A stretch of DNA of 64,000 nucleotides from a bacterium. Its GTDB lineage: Bacteria > Pseudomonadota > Alphaproteobacteria > Micavibrionales > UBA2020. The notes below the pieces were generated by a model that saw nothing but the letters and a program-made list of their open reading frames with translations, made no database searches and was not told the origin of the DNA. Shown piece after piece: positions 8,936 through 19,602 of this stretch (its first letter is position 1; each line of letters opens with the position of its first letter). The translations under genes were made by a program, and so were the position numbers. The stretch spans positions 625,860 to 689,859 of the forward strand of contig JAQSDV010000002.1 in assembly GCA_029945425.1 (NCBI GenBank), read 5' to 3'.

Positions 8936-10599
8936 TTCTTTTTCTTTCCCTTTTTAGGCTTGGGCGTTTCTTCCGTTTTTTCCGGTTCCTTAACGGGCTC
9001 CGCTTCGGCGGGCGTCGCTTCGGGTTCCGTAGTTACGGCAGGCTGCTCTTCGGCAGTTTTTACAGCTTCTTCCGCTTTTTTCTCGGCAGCGGCAGGGGCT
9101 TTCGCCTCCAGGAATGCCTGACGCGCAGGTGCGACGCGCTCGATTACTTTCGCGAGCGCTGGCGCCATGGGTGCGGTGAAGCTGGACGGATAAATGCCCA
9201 TCCAGAACACAAGGCCGATCATGGGCAGAAAAATCGCCACCTCGCGGCCGTCGACATCCTTCATCGCCTTCACGTCGGATTTCGTCAACTCGCCGAACAC
9301 AACACGTTTGTAAAGGTAGAGCATGTAGGCAGCGCCCAACACCACGCCAGTCGCGGCAAGCGCCGTGACGGTCGTGCTGACCTGATACGCGCCCATCAGA
9401 ACGAGGAATTCGCCGATGAACCCGCTGGTGCCCGGCAGACCGACGGAGGCCAGCATGAACACCATGAAAATCGTCGCGTATTTCGGCATGTTCTTGATCA
9501 GGCCGCCGTAACGCGCAATTTCGCGCGTGTGCAGGCGGTCATAGATCACGCCGACACAAAGGAACAGCGCAGCTGACACCACACCGTGCGACAGCATCTG
9601 GAACATTGCGCCGTCGAACCCGTTCTGGTTCATGGCGAAAATACCGATGGTGACAAAACCCATATGCGCGACGGATGAATAGGCAATCAGCTTCTTCATG
9701 TCTTCCTGCGCCAGCGCGACCAGAGAGGTGTAGATGACCGCGATCACGCTGAAGCCGAAAATCCACGGCGCGTAATACACAGAAGCATCCGGGAATACCG
9801 GCAGCGACAGCCGCAGGAAACCGTAACCGCCCATTTTCAGCAGCACGCCCGCCAGAATGACGGAACCCGCCGTCGGTGCTTCGACGTGCGCGTCAGGCAA
9901 CCATGTATGCACCGGCCACATCGGCACCTTCACGGCGAAAGATGCGAGGAAGGCAAGCCAGAGCCATTTCTGTACGTTGGCAGGAATGGTCAGGTTGGAC
10001 AGTTCCGGAATATCCGTGGTGCCGTAGGTGTTATAGAGGTAAAGGATCGCGAGCAGCATCAGCACCGATCCGAGCAGTGTGTAGAGGAAGAACTTGAACG
10101 CCGAATAAACGCGACGCTTGCCGCCCCAGACGCCGATGATGACGAACATCGGGATCAGCACGCCTTCGAAGAAGATATAGAACAGCATCAGGTCGATGGC
10201 GCAGAACATGCCGAGCATCATGGTTTCCAGCAGCAGGAAGGAAATCATGTATTCCTTCACGCGATGCTCGATCGAATCCCAGCTGGCGAGTATGCAGATC
10301 GGCGTCAGGAAGGTGGATAGCAGCACGAAGAAGATCGAGATGCCGTCGACGCCGAGCTTGTAATTGATGTTCAGACCCGGCAGCCAAGGGAGTTTTTCGA
10401 CGAATTGCAGTTCCGCCGATGTGCCGTCGAAACCCATGTACATATATATAGACAGGCCAAAGGTGAACAGCGAGGTCAGTAGCGCGGTGTTACGCGCATT
10501 CCGCGCAACCGTTTCAGCATCACCGCGCACGAAGAGCAGGAACAGCACACCTGCGAGCGGCAGGAAGACAAGCAGGGAAAGAATGGGGAAGGTAATCAT
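8932..10599 (-). CDS. nuoM: NADH-quinone oxidoreductase subunit M with C-terminal low-complexity tail
   Basis: This is a proton-channel subunit of complex I. About 490 residues form the usual 14-helix antiporter-like core (FFEGVLIPMFVIIGVWGG, VKVPMWPVHTWLPDAHVEAP, KKLIAYSSVAHMGF). The remaining ~65 residues are a hydrophilic Ala/Glu/Pro/Lys tail ending in a run of lysines (KPKKGKKKK), longer than the ~500-residue standard. The tail overlaps the nuoN start by 4 bp, so it is translated in frame. A similar tail on NuoH suggests a lineage trait. Confidence 0.95.
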   Translation of the reverse strand: MITFPILSLLVFLPLAGVLFLLFVRGDAETVARNARNTALLTSLFTFGLSIYMYMGFDGTSAELQFVEKLPWLPGLNINYKLGVDGISIFFVLLSTFLTPICILASWDSIEHRVKEYMISFLLLETMMLGMFCAIDLMLFYIFFEGVLIPMFVIIGVWGGKRRVYSAFKFFLYTLLGSVLMLLAILYLYNTYGTTDIPELSNLTIPANVQKWLWLAFLASFAVKVPMWPVHTWLPDAHVEAPTAGSVILAGVLLKMGGYGFLRLSLPVFPDASVYYAPWIFGFSVIAVIYTSLVALAQEDMKKLIAYSSVAHMGFVTIGIFAMNQNGFDGAMFQMLSHGVVSAALFLCVGVIYDRLHTREIARYGGLIKNMPKYATIFMVFMLASVGLPGTSGFIGEFLVLMGAYQVSTTVTALAATGVVLGAAYMLYLYKRVVFGELTKSDVKAMKDVDGREVAIFLPMIGLVFWMGIYPSSFTAPMAPALAKVIERVAPARQAFLEAKAPAAAEKKAEEAVKTAEEQPAVTTEPEATPAEAEPVKEPEKTEETPKPKKGKKKK

Positions 10600-10602
10600 C
10601 GG

Positions 10603-12555
10603 TTAGAACCCCTGCCTGTGAGCATAGAAGACATAAGCTGTTATGATCGCGACCACGCCGATAATCATGGCGAAGGCGTAATGGAAGATGTATCCGCTTT
10701 GCAAACCGTGCGCCTTGTCGGCACCCGATTTAACCGTTGCCGCGATCCCGTCGGGACCGAAGCCGTCGATAATCGCGCCGTCGCCCGTTTTCCACAGCTT
10801 GTTGCCGAGGAAGAAGGACGGCATGACCGCGATACGGTCATACAGTTCATCGAAATACCATTTGCGGAAGAAGAAGTTGTGGATGCCGCTGAACATGCCC
10901 GCCATCATCGCAGGCATATGGCGCTTGCGGACGTAGAACAGGAAGGCCAGCAGAATACCCGCGATGCCAACGGCTGTCGGCAGCAGCTTTGCCCATTCTG
11001 GGATATGGTGGATACGTTCCAGCACGTCGTTCTCCTCAAGCACGAAGATCGAGTTACCCCAGAAACTGCCGCGGGAGTCGCCGACGAAGAAGACGGTCAA
11101 TGCGCCAGCCGCAACCGCGCCAAATGCAAGGAACGCGAGCGGGATCGTCATGATCTTGGGCGATTCATGGACATGCGCCATGACTTTTTCATCAGAGCGC
11201 GGCGTGCCATGGAAGGTCATGAAAATCAGGCGCCACGAATAGAACGCCGTCAGGAATGCCGCCGTAATACCGCACCAATAAGCGAACAGCCCGACATTGC
11301 TATGTGCTGCGAAGTTCGCCTCGAGGATGGTGTCTTTCGAGAAGAAACCGGCGAAGGGAGGAATACCCGCGAGCGCAAGGCTGCCGATCCACATCACCGA
11401 ATAGGTGAACGGGATCAGTTTATAGATGCCGCCCATGCGGCGCATATCTTGTTCATCCGACATCGCATGGATAACCGAACCCGCGCCCAAGAACAGCAAC
11501 GCCTTGAAAAAAGCGTGCGTGAACAGGTGGAACATCGCAGCACTATATGCGGAAACACCGGCCGCGAAGAACATGTAGCCCAGCTGGCTCATGGTCGAAT
11601 AAGCGATCACGCGCTTGATGTCGAATTGGGTGATGGCGATGGTCGCGGCGACCAGCGCGGTCAGCGCGCCAACAACCGTAATGAACTCGCGCGCCAGGGG
11701 CGCATATTCGTAAATCGGGGACATGCGGGCGACTAGGAATACCCCTGCGGTCACCATCGTGGCGGCATGGATGAGCGCGGAGACAGGCGTCGGGCCCTCC
11801 ATCGCGTCGGGCAACCATGTATGGAGGCCCAACTGCGCGGATTTACCCATCGCGCCGATGAACAGAAGGAAGCCGATCAGCGTCACAGCGTTGAATTGCT
11901 GGCCGAGGAATTCGACGACGATATCCTTGCTTGCCGGAACAGCGGCAAAGACCTTGTCGAAATCGAGCGAGCCAAAAACCATGAATACAGCGAAGATACC
12001 GAGCGCGAGGCCGAAATCGCCGATGCGGTTGACGACGAAAGCCTTGATCGCGGCGCGGTTCGCGCTGTCTTTGTGGTGCCAGAAGCCGATCAGCAGGTAA
12101 GACGCAACCCCCACCCCTTCCCAGCCGAAGAACAGCTGGACGAAGTTGGCAGCAGTCACCAGCATCAGCATCGCAAAGGTAAACAGGCTGAGATAGCACT
12201 GGAACAGCGCCCGGCGCTTGTCATGATGCATATAGCCGACCGAATAAACGTGAACGGCGCAGGATACGAAATTGACCACCAGCACCATCGTCGCCGACAA
12301 CTGGTCGAATTTCAGCGACCAGTTCAGGTTCAACGTTCCGGATGAAATCCAGTTAAACAGCACAATCGTGCTCGGCGCCATCGTGGCCGCGAAATTGATC
12401 TGGTAAAACAGCGTGGCCGAGATGATGGCAGCCAGAACCATTAACCCGCAAGTAAGAACCTGCGCGGGGCCGTGGCCTTCTTCATCATCTTTCCAGGCAA
12501 ACAGCGCGGCGGCGAGGCAGCCGATCAGCGGCGCGAATACTGCTATGAATTCCAT
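10603..12555 (-). CDS. nuoL: NADH-quinone oxidoreductase subunit L
   Basis: NuoL is the most distal proton-channel subunit of complex I; its long amphipathic lateral helix lies along the membrane arm. The 650-residue protein contains the conserved FFGWEGVGVASYLLIGFW, GKSAQLGLHTWLPDAMEGPT and KRVIAYSTMSQLGYMF segments, and a C-terminal extension (about 500-620) consistent with the lateral helix and the last membrane segment. It is separated from nuoM by 3 bp and from nuoK by 5 bp. Confidence 0.97.
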   Translation of the reverse strand: MEFIAVFAPLIGCLAAALFAWKDDEEGHGPAQVLTCGLMVLAAIISATLFYQINFAATMAPSTIVLFNWISSGTLNLNWSLKFDQLSATMVLVVNFVSCAVHVYSVGYMHHDKRRALFQCYLSLFTFAMLMLVTAANFVQLFFGWEGVGVASYLLIGFWHHKDSANRAAIKAFVVNRIGDFGLALGIFAVFMVFGSLDFDKVFAAVPASKDIVVEFLGQQFNAVTLIGFLLFIGAMGKSAQLGLHTWLPDAMEGPTPVSALIHAATMVTAGVFLVARMSPIYEYAPLAREFITVVGALTALVAATIAITQFDIKRVIAYSTMSQLGYMFFAAGVSAYSAAMFHLFTHAFFKALLFLGAGSVIHAMSDEQDMRRMGGIYKLIPFTYSVMWIGSLALAGIPPFAGFFSKDTILEANFAAHSNVGLFAYWCGITAAFLTAFYSWRLIFMTFHGTPRSDEKVMAHVHESPKIMTIPLAFLAFGAVAAGALTVFFVGDSRGSFWGNSIFVLEENDVLERIHHIPEWAKLLPTAVGIAGILLAFLFYVRKRHMPAMMAGMFSGIHNFFFRKWYFDELYDRIAVMPSFFLGNKLWKTGDGAIIDGFGPDGIAATVKSGADKAHGLQSGYIFHYAFAMIIGVVAIITAYVFYAHRQGF

Positions 12556-12560
12556 GGAAA

Positions 12561-12875
12561 TTATCCCTTCAGCGCGCTGATGTCTTCAACCGCAATCGAT
12601 GCTTTGTTGCGGAAGAATACGACGAGGATGGCAAGGCCGATGGCGGCTTCGGCAGCCGCTACGGTCAGAATGAACATCGAGAAGACCTGACCCGTCAGGT
12701 CATGCAAATGAACCGAAAACGCGACAAGGTTAATGCTGACAGACAGCAGGATCAATTCGATCGACATCAGGATGATGATGACGTTCCGGCGGTTCAGGAA
12801 GATGCCGAAGACGCCCAGCGTGAACAGAATGCCCGATACGATCAGGAAGTTGTGGATACCAATGACTGTTGGCAT
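12561..12875 (-). CDS. nuoK: NADH-quinone oxidoreductase subunit K
   Basis: This is a small membrane subunit of complex I with three helices, homologous to MrpC. The 104-residue protein carries the two buried acidic residues of the family in [16 protein letters not shown] and [17 protein letters not shown]. Length and sequence are standard. It lies 5 bp before nuoL and 1 bp after nuoJ. Confidence 0.97.
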   Translation of the reverse strand: MPTVIGIHNFLIVSGILFTLGVFGIFLNRRNVIIILMSIELILLSVSINLVAFSVHLHDLTGQVFSMFILTVAAAEAAIGLAILVVFFRNKASIAVEDISALKG

Positions 12876-12876
12876 A

Positions 12877-13485
12877 TCAGGATACTCCCGTACCGGATTG
12901 GATTTTTTCTATTTTCAGCACGGCCTTCGGATCACGGGCGATCTGGCTTGCGATATTCTGGCGGCGGACACCTGTACGGGTGCGCAGCGTCAGGGTGATC
13001 GCGCCAATCATGGAGACGAGCAGGATCAATCCGGAAATCTGGAACAGGTACACATATTCGGTATACAGCAGATAGCCGAGCGCATGCGTATTGGTCACGT
13101 CCGCAGGAATCGGGGCAAAGGCACCAAGGTCCGCGTTTTTCGCGCTGTGCCAGTTCAGGTACATCCATGCGAATTCAACGACGAGGATCAGACCTACAAG
13201 CGCACCGACCGGCGCGTGTTTCCACATCCCTTCCCGCATCTGCGCGAAGTTGATGTCGAGCATCATGACGACGAAAAGGAACAGCACCGCGACCGCACCC
13301 ACATAGACGATCACCATGATCATGGCGATGAATTCAGCGCCCAGCATCACGAACAGGCCGGCCGCGTTAAAGAACGCCAAGATCAGGAACAGCACCGAAT
13401 GCACGGGGTTCCTGGCCGATATGACCATGACTCCGCTGGCGAGCAGCACGGCGGAGAATGCGTAAAAGAAAAATGCCTCGATCAT
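12877..13485 (-). CDS. nuoJ: NADH-quinone oxidoreductase subunit J
   Basis: This is a five-helix membrane subunit at the base of the complex I membrane arm. I chose the ATG at 13485 ([10 protein letters not shown]), giving 202 residues. A GAGAG ribosome-binding site lies just upstream, whereas the longer open frame adds a basic segment that is really the nuoI 3' end in another frame. Conserved pieces are [20 protein letters not shown] and [21 protein letters not shown], which contains the pi-bulge glycine of helix 3. Confidence 0.96.
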   Translation of the reverse strand: MIEAFFFYAFSAVLLASGVMVISARNPVHSVLFLILAFFNAAGLFVMLGAEFIAMIMVIVYVGAVAVLFLFVVMMLDINFAQMREGMWKHAPVGALVGLILVVEFAWMYLNWHSAKNADLGAFAPIPADVTNTHALGYLLYTEYVYLFQISGLILLVSMIGAITLTLRTRTGVRRQNIASQIARDPKAVLKIEKIQSGTGVS

Positions 13486-13501
13486 CTCTCGGTTCCTTGT
13501 C

Positions 13502-13990
13502 TTATCTATAAGGCGCGTCGGCCTCGATATTCGCGGCAAGCTGCGCTTCCCAGCGGTCGCCATTCGCCAGCAGCTTTTCCTTGTTGTAGTAAAGCTCCTC
13601 GCGGGTTTCCGTCGCGTATTCGAAATTGGGGCCTTCGACGATCGCATCCACGGGGCATGCCTCCTGGCACAGTCCGCAATAAATGCATTTCGTCATGTCG
13701 ATGTCATAGCGCGTGGTGCGGCGGCTGCCATCGTCGCGTGGTTCAGCCTCGATCGTGATCGCGAGCGCAGGGCAGATTGCCTCACACAATTTGCAGGCGA
13801 TGCAGCGTTCCTCCCCGTTCGGATAGCGGCGCAGCGCATGTTCGCCACGGAAGCGCGGGCTGAGCGGACCTTTTTCAAAGGGGTAGTTCAGCGTCACCTT
13901 CGGACGGAAAATGTAGCTGAAGGTCAGCGCGAAGCCCTTCACAATTTCGGCCAGCAGGAAGGAATTCGCTGTCTTGGAAATAAACGACAT
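13502..13990 (-). CDS. nuoI: NADH-quinone oxidoreductase subunit I
   Basis: This is the ferredoxin-like subunit carrying clusters N6a and N6b. The 162-residue protein has two CxxCxxCxxxCP motifs: [12 protein letters not shown] and [12 protein letters not shown]. The N-terminal part ([16 protein letters not shown]) is typical of the family. The start codon shares one base with the nuoH stop. There is a 16-bp gap to nuoJ. Confidence 0.97.
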   Translation of the reverse strand: MSFISKTANSFLLAEIVKGFALTFSYIFRPKVTLNYPFEKGPLSPRFRGEHALRRYPNGEERCIACKLCEAICPALAITIEAEPRDDGSRRTTRYDIDMTKCIYCGLCQEACPVDAIVEGPNFEYATETREELYYNKEKLLANGDRWEAQLAANIEADAPYR

Positions 13991-15210
13991 TATTCTTTCT
14001 CCTCCGCCTTCGGCGCTTCTTCGGTGGCAGCGGGTGCGGCCTCCGGCGCGGCGGTTTCGGTCGTCACAGTTTCAGCGGGTACAGTTTCGGATTCCGCAGG
14101 GGCGCTGATGGCAGTAGGTGCGGTGGCAGCAAGAGCAGAATTTTCCATGCCCGGCAGCGCCTTGTTATACAGCAGCACGCCCGCGATCAGCACGACCCAC
14201 AGCAGCGTGAAGGGCAGGAAGATTTTCCAGCCCAGACGCATCAGCTGGTCGTAACGGAAACGCGGCAGCGTCGCGCGTGTCCAGATGAACACGAACAGCA
14301 CAAACGATACCTTGAGCGCGAACCAGATAAAGCCGGGAATGACGCTCAGGAATTCGATGTCGAACGGCGGATGCCAGCCGCCGAGGAACAGCACGGTGGT
14401 CATCCCGCTCATCAGGATCATGTTCATGTATTCGCCGAGGAAGAACAGGGCGAAGGTCATGGACGAATATTCGACGTTATAACCGCCGACCAGTTCCGAC
14501 TCGCCTTCCGGCAAGTCAAACGGTGCGCGGTTGGTTTCGGCCAGTGCCGAAATGACGAAAATAACAAACATCGGGAACAGCAGCAGCGTCACCCAGAACG
14601 AACGCTCCGCATTGACAAGCGTAGTCAGGTTCAGCGAACCGGTCGTCAGCAGTACCGCCACGATGACGAAACCCATGGAAACTTCGTAAGAAACCATCTG
14701 CGCCGCGGAGCGAAGGCCACCAAGGAACGCATAGCGGGAGTTCGACGCCCAGCCGGCCATCAGGATGCCGTAAACGCCCAGCGACGAAATGGCGAATAGG
14801 TACAGCACGCCCACGTTAATATCGGCAATCACCCAGCCCGCATTCACGGGAATGACCGCCCAAGCCACAAGGCTGAGCATAAAGGTCAGCATCGGCGCCA
14901 TCACGAAAACGCCGCGGTTCGCGCCGGATGGTATGATCGTTTCCTTGCCGAGCAGTTTCAAACCATCGGCGATCGGCTGCAGCAGGCCGAAGGGGCCGAC
15001 CATCATCGGGCCTTGGCGCATTTGCATCACGGCCAGAATTTTACGTTCCGCATAGGTCAGGTACGCCATCGCGATAATCAGCGGGCCGACGAAAGACAAT
15101 ATCCAAAGGGTAATATTCGCAACCGGCTGCACATAGGCGATGCAGAACTCGGCTTTGCAAATTGTCTGCGTCCAGACATCGGTTTTGAAAACGCTGAAAA
15201 GATTATCCAT
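13990..15210 (-). CDS. nuoH: NADH-quinone oxidoreductase subunit H with C-terminal tail
   Basis: NuoH is the membrane subunit that forms the quinone chamber with NuoB and NuoD. About 350 residues make the eight-helix core, with conserved loops [33 protein letters not shown] and [13 protein letters not shown]. The last ~55 residues are an Ala/Pro/Thr/Glu-rich tail absent from standard NuoH (325-345 residues). The gene overlaps nuoG by 8 bp and nuoI by one base, so the tail is not an artefact of a missed stop. Confidence 0.96.
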   Translation of the reverse strand: MDNLFSVFKTDVWTQTICKAEFCIAYVQPVANITLWILSFVGPLIIAMAYLTYAERKILAVMQMRQGPMMVGPFGLLQPIADGLKLLGKETIIPSGANRGVFVMAPMLTFMLSLVAWAVIPVNAGWVIADINVGVLYLFAISSLGVYGILMAGWASNSRYAFLGGLRSAAQMVSYEVSMGFVIVAVLLTTGSLNLTTLVNAERSFWVTLLLFPMFVIFVISALAETNRAPFDLPEGESELVGGYNVEYSSMTFALFFLGEYMNMILMSGMTTVLFLGGWHPPFDIEFLSVIPGFIWFALKVSFVLFVFIWTRATLPRFRYDQLMRLGWKIFLPFTLLWVVLIAGVLLYNKALPGMENSALAATAPTAISAPAESETVPAETVTTETAAPEAAPAATEEAPKAEEKE

Positions 15211-17239
15211 GGGTGCCCGTCTTTTCTTTAGTGCCGTTCAGGAACGCCTCGGTGCATTCTTCCATCACGCGGGACGCGCGGGAAATGACGTCGGTCATGT
15301 AGAAATTGCCGACCACGAGCGAGAACGGTGCAGCGTCATGCTTGCCGTCCTTGCCGAAGGGTTTCCATTCCGCCGGTTGCACGGTGTCGATATTGGCGAA
15401 AACGGGGTTCGCCTTCGCCATGCGCGTGCGCAGTTGCGCGATATCATCGTAAGGCAGTGTTTTGCCAAGCGCTTCGGACAGCGCGCGGATAATTTTCCAG
15501 TCTTCGCGTGCTTCGCCGGGCGGGAAGATCGCCTGTTTCGCCTGTTGCGCGCGGCCCTCGACGTTGACGTAGGTCGCGTTTTTCTCGGTATATGCAGAAC
15601 CGGGCAGGATCACATCGGCGCGGGCGGCTGCCGCATCGCCATGGTGGCCCTGATAAATCACAAAGGTGTTTTTGCCGATGCTGGCAACGGGGATTTCATC
15701 CGCGCCCAGCAGGTACAGCACATCGCCCTTCAGCATTTTGTCGAGGTCGCCGCCGACAAAGCCGAGTTCGAGCGCGCCGACGCGGCTTGCCTGCGTCTGC
15801 AGCACGTTGAAGCCGTTCCAGCCGTCCTTGACCATGTTGAATTTCGCGGCGACCGCACGGGCGAGCGCCTGAATTTCCATGCCGTCATCACGGCTGAGCG
15901 CGCCCTGCCCCACGATGATCATCGGGTTTTGTGCTTTGCTCAGGACTTCGGCGAATGCGCCTTTGCCGCTGGCGAGTTCCGCGAGCGTTTCAGGACCTGC
16001 ACCAAGGAATTTGGCAGGATAGTTCAAATCAACCTGCTGGCCGATCACGCCGATCTTGATGTGTTTGGCGAGCCATGTTTTGCGGATGCGCGCGTTGACA
16101 AGGGCAGCCTCGTGGCGGGGGTTGGTACCGACGAGCAGAATGACGTCTGCCTTTTCGATACCCGCGATGGTCGTGTTGAAACGCCAGCCGCAAGCCTGCG
16201 ACACATCATACTGCGCGCCGTCCTGACGGCATTCGAGGTTTTTGGAACCGTAAGCGGCCAGCAGATCCTGCAGCGCCGCCATCGTTTCGCAATCCGCAAG
16301 GTCACCGGCAATCGCGCCGAGTTTCTTGCCGTCCACGCCGGACATTTTTTCAGCGATCGCGGCGAAAGCCTGATTCCACGAAGCGGGTTCCAGCTTGCCG
16401 TTCACGCGCACATAGGGGCGGTCGAGGCGCTGGTTTTTCAGGCCGTCGATAGCGAAACGCGCCTTGTCGGAAATCCATTCCTCGTTCACGCCTTCATGCA
16501 GGCGGGGCAGCACGCGCAATACAGCGCCGCCGCGGGTATCGATGCGGATGTTCGATCCGACCGCGTCCGATACGTCGATGCTCTCGACTTTGCGGAGTTC
16601 CCACGGGCGGGCGGTGAATTCATAGGGCTTCGAGGTCAGCGCGCCGACGGGGCAGATATCAATGATGTTGCCGGACAGTTCCGACGAAACCATCTGCTGC
16701 ACATAGGTGCCGATTTCAAGATGTTCGCCGCGGTTCAGCACGCCCATTTCATCGACGCCTGCGATCTCGTCGCCGAAGCGGACGCAGCGCGTGCAATGGA
16801 TGCAGCGGGTCATGGTGGTTTTGATCAGGGGGCCGAGGTCTTTATCCTTCACGGCGCGTTTTTCTTCGCGGTAGCGCGAACGGTCGAAACCAAAAGCAAC
16901 CGTCTGGTCCTGCAAATCGCACTCGCCGCCCTGATCGCAGATCGGGCAATCCAGCGGGTGGTTGATCAGCAGCATTTCGATCACGCCCTTGCGCGCCTTT
17001 TGCGCTTGGGGCGAATTCGTATGTACCTTCATGTCTTCCGCGCAGGGCATTGCGCAGGATGCGACAGGTTTCGGCGATTTTTCGACTTCGACAAGGCACA
17101 TGCGGCAATTGGCCGGTACGGACAGCTTGTCGTGATAGCAGAAACGCGGGATTTCGATGCCCAGTTGTTCCGCCGCCTGAATGATGGATGTGCCGGGTTC
17201 GACCGTGACTTCCATACCGTCGATTGTCAGTTTAGGCAT
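15203..17239 (-). CDS. nuoG: NADH-quinone oxidoreductase subunit G
   Basis: NuoG is the large iron-sulfur subunit of the hydrophilic arm. The N-terminal [2Fe-2S] domain has [15 protein letters not shown] and a later Cys. A His/Cys-coordinated 4Fe-4S cluster follows ([12 protein letters not shown]), then [10 protein letters not shown], and a molybdopterin-oxidoreductase-like C-terminal domain without cofactor function. I chose the ATG at 17239 because the GGGGG ribosome-binding sequence is about 6 nt upstream of it. The ATG at 17245 has that sequence directly against it. The result is 678 residues, as in other alphaproteobacteria. It overlaps the SRPBCC gene upstream by 8 bp. Confidence 0.96.
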   Translation of the reverse strand: MPKLTIDGMEVTVEPGTSIIQAAEQLGIEIPRFCYHDKLSVPANCRMCLVEVEKSPKPVASCAMPCAEDMKVHTNSPQAQKARKGVIEMLLINHPLDCPICDQGGECDLQDQTVAFGFDRSRYREEKRAVKDKDLGPLIKTTMTRCIHCTRCVRFGDEIAGVDEMGVLNRGEHLEIGTYVQQMVSSELSGNIIDICPVGALTSKPYEFTARPWELRKVESIDVSDAVGSNIRIDTRGGAVLRVLPRLHEGVNEEWISDKARFAIDGLKNQRLDRPYVRVNGKLEPASWNQAFAAIAEKMSGVDGKKLGAIAGDLADCETMAALQDLLAAYGSKNLECRQDGAQYDVSQACGWRFNTTIAGIEKADVILLVGTNPRHEAALVNARIRKTWLAKHIKIGVIGQQVDLNYPAKFLGAGPETLAELASGKGAFAEVLSKAQNPMIIVGQGALSRDDGMEIQALARAVAAKFNMVKDGWNGFNVLQTQASRVGALELGFVGGDLDKMLKGDVLYLLGADEIPVASIGKNTFVIYQGHHGDAAAARADVILPGSAYTEKNATYVNVEGRAQQAKQAIFPPGEAREDWKIIRALSEALGKTLPYDDIAQLRTRMAKANPVFANIDTVQPAEWKPFGKDGKHDAAPFSLVVGNFYMTDVISRASRVMEECTEAFLNGTKEKTGTHG

Positions 17240-17675
17240 TGGCATCCCCCTTGCCTGCGGTTTGCTCCAGCAGGTTTTTCAAAGCATCCAGATCGCGCTC
17301 GACCCAGCCGATATCTTCCTTGAAGCGGCTGTCAGACATTTTATTGCGGTAGATCGTCAGCGTCACTTCGCAGCCCTTGTTGTTGGGCAGCACGCGCATC
17401 GGCACGTACACCTTGTTCCGGCCCATCGTGACCGTGTGGTCGAGGATGCCGAAGGTATTTTTCTTGGTGAATTCGATTTTGGCGGGACCTTGGGTCGTCT
17501 TTGCAACCCAGCCGCCATTTTTCTTGTTGATCTCGGTGCAGAGGCCGCTTGCCCATTGCGGAAAATTCGCAGGGGCGGAGAGGAATTTATAGACCTTTTC
17601 CACAGGACACGAAATCGCGACGCTGACCGTGCGCGTTTCATCGAGCTTCGTCACTTTTTTGGCGGGCTTTTTCAT
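17232..17675 (-). CDS. SRPBCC (START/polyketide-cyclase-like) fold protein inside the nuo operon
   Basis: This encodes a 147-residue protein with the pattern of SRPBCC helix-grip proteins: an initial strand with [26 protein letters not shown] (split by a Pro-Val turn), a long antiparallel sheet ([27 protein letters not shown]) and a long C-terminal helix ([18 protein letters not shown]). These folds bind hydrophobic ligands. It overlaps nuoF (ATGA) and nuoG (8 bp), so it is translated as part of complex I. It is not a core subunit. A role as assembly factor or lipid/quinone binder is only inferred from its position. Confidence 0.78.
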   Translation of the reverse strand: MKKPAKKVTKLDETRTVSVAISCPVEKVYKFLSAPANFPQWASGLCTEINKKNGGWVAKTTQGPAKIEFTKKNTFGILDHTVTMGRNKVYVPMRVLPNNKGCEVTLTIYRNKMSDSRFKEDIGWVERDLDALKNLLEQTAGKGDANA

Positions 17676-18955
17676 GCTGCGATCTTTTTCCGGTATTCGT
17701 GGATACGGCGTTCCATTTCAGGGCGGAAATGTTTGATGAGGCCTTGAATGGGCCAAGCCGACGCGTCGCCATGCGCGCAGATGGTATGGCCTTCGATTTC
17801 CGAGCCGATATCGAGGAGCATATCGATTTCTTCGATATTTGCCTCGCCCTTCACCATGCGTTGCATGATGCGGTACATCCAGCCCGTGCCTTCGCGGCAG
17901 GGCGTGCACTGGCCGCAAGACTCGTGCCAGTAGAAGCGCGCAAGGCGTGCGATTGCGTAAACGATGTCGGTCGATTTATCCATCACGATGACGGCAGCAG
18001 TGCCAAGGCTGGAGTTGACGGAGCGCAGCGAGTCAAAATCCATCAAAACGGTTTCGCACAGGTCTTTGGGCAGCAGGCGCGTCGATGATCCGCCGGGGAT
18101 CACGGCCAGCAGATTATCCCAGCCGCCGCGCACACCGCCGCCATGCTTTTCGATCAGTTCCTTGAGCGGGATGCTCATGGCTTCTTCGACGTTGCAGGGG
18201 TTATTGACGTGGCCGGAAATACAGAACACTTTCGTGCCGCGGTTTTTCTCGTTGCCGATGCTCGCGAACCACGATGCGCCACGGCGCAGGATTTCCGGCA
18301 CCACGGCGATGGTTTCAATGTTGTTGACGGTCGTCGGGCAAGCATACAGGCCCGCGCCCGCCGGAAACGGCGGCTTGTTGCGCGGGAAGCCTTTTTTGCC
18401 CTCAAGGCTGTTCAGCAGCGCGGTTTCTTCGCCGCAGATATAGGCCCCTGCCCCGCGATGCAGGTAGATGTCGAAATCCCAGCCGGAACCGCAGGCGTTC
18501 TTGCCGACCAAGCCCGCGTCATAGGCTTCGTCGATCGCTTTTTGCATCGCCACAGCTTCGTGATAGAACTCGCCGCGTATATATATGTAGCAGGCATGCG
18601 CGCCCATGGCGAAGGACGCGATCAGCGCGCCCTCGATGATGGTGTGCGGTTCGTGGCGGATGATGTCGCGGTCTTTGCAAGTGCCGGGTTCGGATTCATC
18701 GGCATTGATGACCAGATAGCTGGGGCGGCCGTCCTTCGACTCTTTGGGCATGAAAGACCATTTCATGCCGGTCGGGAAGCCCGCGCCGCCGCGGCCGCGC
18801 AGTTCCGATTTTTTCACTTCTTCAATAATCCAGTCGCGGCCTTTGGCGAGCAAATCTTTTGTGCCCGACCAGTTGCCGCGCGCCTGCGACGCTTTCAAAT
18901 CAGCGCCGAGCCAGCCGTAAAGGTTCGTGAAGATCCTGTCTTTGTCCTGCAGCAT
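17672..18955 (-). CDS. nuoF: NADH-quinone oxidoreductase subunit F
   Basis: This is the NADH-binding flavoprotein subunit of complex I (FMN plus cluster N3). The 427-residue protein has the NADH/FMN glycine motif [10 protein letters not shown], the [10 protein letters not shown] segment, and the 4Fe-4S ligands in [12 protein letters not shown] plus a later Cys (HTICAHG). It overlaps nuoE by one base and the SRPBCC gene by 4 bp. Length is standard. Confidence 0.98.
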   Translation of the reverse strand: MLQDKDRIFTNLYGWLGADLKASQARGNWSGTKDLLAKGRDWIIEEVKKSELRGRGGAGFPTGMKWSFMPKESKDGRPSYLVINADESEPGTCKDRDIIRHEPHTIIEGALIASFAMGAHACYIYIRGEFYHEAVAMQKAIDEAYDAGLVGKNACGSGWDFDIYLHRGAGAYICGEETALLNSLEGKKGFPRNKPPFPAGAGLYACPTTVNNIETIAVVPEILRRGASWFASIGNEKNRGTKVFCISGHVNNPCNVEEAMSIPLKELIEKHGGGVRGGWDNLLAVIPGGSSTRLLPKDLCETVLMDFDSLRSVNSSLGTAAVIVMDKSTDIVYAIARLARFYWHESCGQCTPCREGTGWMYRIMQRMVKGEANIEEIDMLLDIGSEIEGHTICAHGDASAWPIQGLIKHFRPEMERRIHEYRKKIAA

Positions 18956-19602
18956 TACTTCTTCCCCTCGCCTGCGACTTTGTTACCGGTCTTCGTGGCG
19001 ATATCTGTCAGGCAGGTCGCGCCCTGCGCGCCAAGCGATGTCAGGCGGCCGGTATGCGAGCCCTTCGGCACCGGCTTGCCCGCTTTCAGTCCGTCCAGCA
19101 CGGCGATCACGTTCTGCGGATTGAGGTCTTCATAGAAATCGTCGCCGTTGCGCTGAATAACCGGCGCGTTGACGCAAGCGCCAAGGCATTCGACTTCGGA
19201 AATCGTGAACATGTTGTCGGGCGTCGTTTCGCCCAGCTTGACGCCGAGATGTTTTTCGCAAGCCTTCACAACGTCGCCCGAGCCAGCCAACCAGCACGGT
19301 GTCGTCGTGCAGAATTGCAGGTGGTGTTTGCCCTTGGGTGCAAGGTTGTACATCGTGTAGAAGGTCGCAACTTCGAACACCTTGATGCGCGGCATATCGA
19401 GGAGGCGCGCGATTTCTTCCATCGCGGCTTCGGGGATCCAGTTGTCGTTCTGCTTTTGCGCGATATCCAGCATCGGCATCACGGCGCTCGCCTGACGGCC
19501 CTTCGGATATTTTGCGATATGATGTTCGACCAGTTTCATGTTTTCGGGCGAAAACTTGAATTCCTTGGGCTGCTCGAATTTTACTTTTTGTGCGTGTGCC
19601 AT
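18955..19602 (-). CDS. nuoE: NADH-quinone oxidoreductase subunit E
   Basis: This is the thioredoxin-fold [2Fe-2S] subunit (cluster N1a) of the NADH module. Cluster ligands are in CTTTPCW and [10 protein letters not shown]. The 215 residues include a ~45-residue C-terminal extension after the cluster domain, common in alphaproteobacterial NuoE. Start at 19602 shares a base with the nuoD stop. Confidence 0.96.
   Translation of the reverse strand: MAHAQKVKFEQPKEFKFSPENMKLVEHHIAKYPKGRQASAVMPMLDIAQKQNDNWIPEAAMEEIARLLDMPRIKVFEVATFYTMYNLAPKGKHHLQFCTTTPCWLAGSGDVVKACEKHLGVKLGETTPDNMFTISEVECLGACVNAPVIQRNGDDFYEDLNPQNVIAVLDGLKAGKPVPKGSHTGRLTSLGAQGATCLTDIATKTGNKVAGEGKK

Noticed and set aside
15140..17323. 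A 727-codon open frame on the plus strand opposite nuoG
   Set aside because: It lies wholly antisense to a complete, motif-rich nuoG with normal codon use. Its translation is rich in His, Arg and Ala without domain pattern, the typical shadow of a G+C-rich gene.
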